A stretch of 64,000 bases of DNA from Ruminococcus sp. (GTDB lineage: Bacteria > Bacillota > Clostridia > Oscillospirales > Ruminococcaceae), in NCBI GenBank assembly GCA_017470535.1, contig JAFUYP010000009.1:23345-87344 (forward strand), read 5' to 3'. Positions within the stretch are counted from its first letter, which is position 1; each line of letters opens with the position of its first letter. Made by a program: the position numbers and the translations under genes. Below, in pieces: positions 61,209 through 64,000 of the stretch. The notes below the pieces were generated by a model that was given only the letters and a program-made list of their open reading frames with translations, had not been told where the DNA came from and made no database searches.

Positions 61209-63776
61209 ATGAAAAACAAACTATGTAAATATGACACATTTGCGCTCGGCGGGATAATCCTGCTGAGCGCATTGACAGCTATTATATGTATAGTATACTG
61301 GGGAAGTGTTTACGGCTCAAATACCGACTGGGTATCACAGCATTACCCGATACCTGAGTATTTCAGGAAACTGTTTTACGACACGCATCAGTTATTCCCG
61401 TCATATGCCGCCAACATCGGGGCAGGCGAGAATATCTATGCGCTGTCATACTATGGGCTGTATTCGCCGGTGACAGTGCTGTCTTACTTTCTGCCGTTTG
61501 TGCCTATGGGGGTATACATGATGCTTGCAGGCATTATGACGGTGTATGTTACTGATACGCTTATGTACTTCTTTTTGAGGAGAAAGCACAGCACTAAGGT
61601 GACATTTGCAGCAACAGCGATGCTTGCTTTCTCACAGCCGCTTATGCTGCACAGTCACAGGCATTTTATGTTTATTGCATTTATGCCGTTTCTGATATTA
61701 TCTATGTTCTTTGCAGACAGGTATTTTGAAAAAGGCAAAGGCGTGCCGCTTATCATCAGTGGATTTCTGATGATAATGTGCAACTACTTCTTTGCGGTGA
61801 CAGCACTGTTTGCGCTCGCAGCATACGGGCTTTACAGGGTGATAGATGAAAAGGGCAGCAAGATAAAGGATATAATAAAGCGCTATGTGCCGTTTGTGGG
61901 GCTTTTGTTTATAAGCGTTTTTATGAGCGGAGTTTTGCTGCTGCCGACGGCGTACTCGCTGCTGTCCGGCAGAGATGAGGGAAATGTTTCAGTCTCTCTG
62001 TCGAGCTTTCTGCCGAGAATGGCTTTAAGTGAGATGACGTACGATTCATACCCATTCGGGATAAATGCGCTGGGGCTGTTTGCGGCAGTTTACTTTATTA
62101 TAAAGGGTAAAAGGGGCAAGCGTTTTATTGGCGTTATCACGGCACTGTTTGCGGTGTTCCCGGTATTTGTATACATACTTAACGGCACGCTGTATTTTGA
62201 TTTCAAGGTGCTGTTTGCGTTTTTGCCGCTGACTCTTATTCTGACGGCTGAGTTTTTAGAGAGGGCATTTGACAAGGAGCTTGGAAGTCTCAGAGTAACG
62301 CTTATAGTATTTATCATAGCACTCGGTCTGTCGTGGGCAAGCTATGACAAGCTCAGCACGCAGATAGTATTCTTTGCAGATGCTGTGCTGACGCTTGTGT
62401 TGATAGCTATTTACAGGCTCAGAGGCAGAGCGCAGGTATTGTATATGTCGCTTGCGTTTTTGTATGCAGCGTGTGTTTTCAGGAATGTCTACACCGATGA
62501 ATTACAGCCGGTCGAGAGGTATGACAAGATAAATTCGCCCACGATAACCACACTTGTTGACAAGGCGGCAGAGGGGGAGTTTACAAGAACGGCGTTTGAT
62601 ATGAACAGGGTGGACACGCCCAACAAGGTATACTCGATGAACCAGTATCAGGACACGATATATTCGTCAATACATTCAAGGCTGTACAATGATTTCTATT
62701 TCAAGGTATTTACAAATGAGAATGAGTTCAGAAACTCTGCACTCACCACACGCTCACAGAATATGCTGTTTGATCTGTATATGGGCAACAAATACTACAT
62801 CGCTGACAGGGAGATAGACACATACGGCTATCAGCTCAAAGAAAAGACGGACGACGGATTCTATCTGTATGAGAATGACAATGCTCTGCCGATGATATAT
62901 TTCACAGACAGGCTGATGAGCGAGAGGGAGTTTGACACGCTGAGCTTTCCTAAGACCGATGATGCGCTTATCCGTTACAGTGTAGTTGACAGAGATCTGC
63001 CCGATACCGGATTTGAAAGCGTTTTTGAGCGCCGTGACATAGGGGATATGTTTGATGTGAGCGGTGTTTTAAAGGGCGAAGATCTTACTGAGCTTAAAAA
63101 GGACGGGGATACCTACAAGTTCCCGATGGGAGAAAACTACAAATACACCTACAAATACCCCGACGGGTTTGAAGGAAATGTTTTAGCGATAAAGATGTAC
63201 GTCGATGCGCCCGAAAACAAATACACCGGTGAGAACAGCGAACGCTCGACGGATGCGAGGATCAGGATAAATGGAATAAATAACACTCTTACCGATCCGA
63301 GCTGGAAGTATTTTAACAACAATAACAATTTTGAGTACGTTTTATCGGACTTGAAAGGTGATGCGGAGATTTACTTCCGTGGGGGGTATATCGAAATATC
63401 AAAGCCTGAGGCTTATGTTGCAGCACCTGAGAGCTTTGATGACATAGACGAGGGCAAGGTCGCAGCTGATGTTGATATGAGTGCTACTTCCGGTGATGTA
63501 ATAGAGTGCAGTGTCAATGCGCCGAACGACGGCATCGTGGCGACAAGTCTTGTGTACCTTGATGGATTTAAAGTAAGCGTTGACGGCGAAGAGGTGGGGC
63601 CATTTATCGTTGACAAGGCATTTTTAGGATTTGATGTAAAAAGCGGTGAGCATAAGATAAGGATAGAATTTACCGCACCGTTTTTAAAGCACGGGAAGAT
63701 AATGTCGCTCGCAGGTGTCATCATGATGATCGGCGTTCTGTGCAGGGATATTTACAGGAGCAGGAAGAAAAAATAA
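61209..63776 (+). CDS. YfhO-like multi-pass membrane protein (predicted glycosyltransferase)
   Basis: An 855-residue protein with about 12 membrane helices in the first 430 residues, one near the C-terminus and a large outside region (about 440-820). The segment NTDWVSQHYPIPEYFRKLFYD near the start is typical of YfhO proteins, a GT-C-like fold used in Bacillus and Listeria to glycosylate lipoteichoic acid or similar. ATG 61209 lies after GAAAGAG; the earlier GTG at 61194 overlaps the previous gene. Surface glycan decoration fits galT and the PIG-L deacetylase. Confidence 0.83.
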   Translation: MKNKLCKYDTFALGGIILLSALTAIICIVYWGSVYGSNTDWVSQHYPIPEYFRKLFYDTHQLFPSYAANIGAGENIYALSYYGLYSPVTVLSYFLPFVPMGVYMMLAGIMTVYVTDTLMYFFLRRKHSTKVTFAATAMLAFSQPLMLHSHRHFMFIAFMPFLILSMFFADRYFEKGKGVPLIISGFLMIMCNYFFAVTALFALAAYGLYRVIDEKGSKIKDIIKRYVPFVGLLFISVFMSGVLLLPTAYSLLSGRDEGNVSVSLSSFLPRMALSEMTYDSYPFGINALGLFAAVYFIIKGKRGKRFIGVITALFAVFPVFVYILNGTLYFDFKVLFAFLPLTLILTAEFLERAFDKELGSLRVTLIVFIIALGLSWASYDKLSTQIVFFADAVLTLVLIAIYRLRGRAQVLYMSLAFLYAACVFRNVYTDELQPVERYDKINSPTITTLVDKAAEGEFTRTAFDMNRVDTPNKVYSMNQYQDTIYSSIHSRLYNDFYFKVFTNENEFRNSALTTRSQNMLFDLYMGNKYYIADREIDTYGYQLKEKTDDGFYLYENDNALPMIYFTDRLMSEREFDTLSFPKTDDALIRYSVVDRDLPDTGFESVFERRDIGDMFDVSGVLKGEDLTELKKDGDTYKFPMGENYKYTYKYPDGFEGNVLAIKMYVDAPENKYTGENSERSTDARIRINGINNTLTDPSWKYFNNNNNFEYVLSDLKGDAEIYFRGGYIEISKPEAYVAAPESFDDIDEGKVAADVDMSATSGDVIECSVNAPNDGIVATSLVYLDGFKVSVDGEEVGPFIVDKAFLGFDVKSGEHKIRIEFTAPFLKHGKIMSLAGVIMMIGVLCRDIYRSRKKK

Positions 63777-63832
63777 CGGAAAATCACCTCTGCATATGCG
63801 TGATGTTTATAGAGATGTTTATATGTTCTACA

Positions 63833-63992
63833 GGGGGAAACCCTTTTGAAAAAGGGTTATCCCCCAGACCCCCTTCCTAAAACTTTTGACCCATTTTTTC
63901 ATAAAGGGCATATATGCCCTTTATGAAAAAATAAATTAGAAGTCTTTGGAAAGGGGTTCGGGGGATAACCTTTCTTCAGAAAGGTTTCCCCC
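63833..63992. repeat. Palindromic interspersed repeat at the window edge
   Basis: A 160-bp element. The arms GGGGGAAACCCTTTTGAAAA... (63833-63876) and their imperfect inverse (63948-63992) enclose a perfect 40-bp palindrome (63893-63932; core AAAGGGCATATATGCCCTTT). The first arm contains its own CCCTTTT/AAAAGGG hairpin. It follows the YfhO-like gene and may also terminate transcription on both strands. The remaining gap 63777-64000 shows no gene. Confidence 0.7.
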
Positions 63993-64000
63993 GATAAAAT

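Overview
The window looks like chromosome from an anaerobic, low-to-mid GC Firmicute of the Ruminococcus type (Oscillospiraceae). This is inferred from consensus sigma-A promoters with 17-base spacers, GGAGG-type ribosome binding sites, a T-box leader, a LacI-controlled sugar ABC importer without its own ATPase, NHLM-type peptide export and a SipW/TasA-like gene pair. No species was confirmed, and I saw no tRNA, rRNA or CRISPR array.

0.2-10.9 kb: a sulfur regulon. A MetY-type sulfhydrylase and a LacI-family regulator precede an eight-gene operon: a cystathionine gamma-lyase/synthase-like enzyme, a CysK-like enzyme, a NifX-like protein, NifB, a NifH-like reductase, NifD-like and NifK-like subunits, and a second NifX-like protein. 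Repeated AACGTT-centred palindromes lie at both target promoters. nifE, nifN and nifV and the usual ammonia genes are absent, and the partners are sulfur enzymes. I therefore read it as a nitrogenase-like C-S reductase system related to methylthio-alkane reductase, coupled to homocysteine, cysteine and methionine synthesis.

10.9-18.1 kb (minus strand): an NHLM/C39 peptide exporter (two ABC proteins and a short HlyD-like protein), three double-glycine leader peptides with unusual cores (a LysM-like fold, a possible zinc ribbon, an acidic peptide), and a response-regulator/winged-helix activator with helically phased direct repeats at the peptide promoter.

18.1-24.6 kb: VanX-like dipeptidase, TetR regulator, LtrA-like membrane protein, P1 peptidase, iron-sulfur aldo/keto reductase, a STAS-kinase fusion and HPr. 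24.6-28.2 kb: a nickel-pincer cofactor operon (larE, two unknown membrane proteins, larB, larC) without larA.

28.3-36.6 kb: an unrecognised membrane-associated gene set. It holds a degenerate EAL protein, a TasA-like anchored protein, two SipW-type signal peptidases, a membrane-anchored McrB-like AAA+ ATPase, a DUF2357-like protein with a very long coiled coil, and two small accessory proteins. With the nitrogenase-like operon, this is the best candidate for an undescribed system.

36.6-48.0 kb: a second MetY, a candidate small RNA, a calcium-type P-ATPase, a murA-walJ-rlmH group followed by a parS-like palindrome (suggesting the origin-proximal chromosome arm), small membrane proteins and a two-component system. 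48.0-53.1 kb: LacI regulator and carbohydrate ABC importer with distinct, highly expressed codon use. 53.1-56.4 kb: an ATP-grasp ligase with a MATE exporter, possibly a small peptide pathway. 56.5-58.8 kb: leuA behind a leucine-type T-box, with a TA-flanked MITE between them. 58.9-64.0 kb: galT, a PIG-L deacetylase, a YfhO-like membrane protein, and a palindromic repeat at the window edge.
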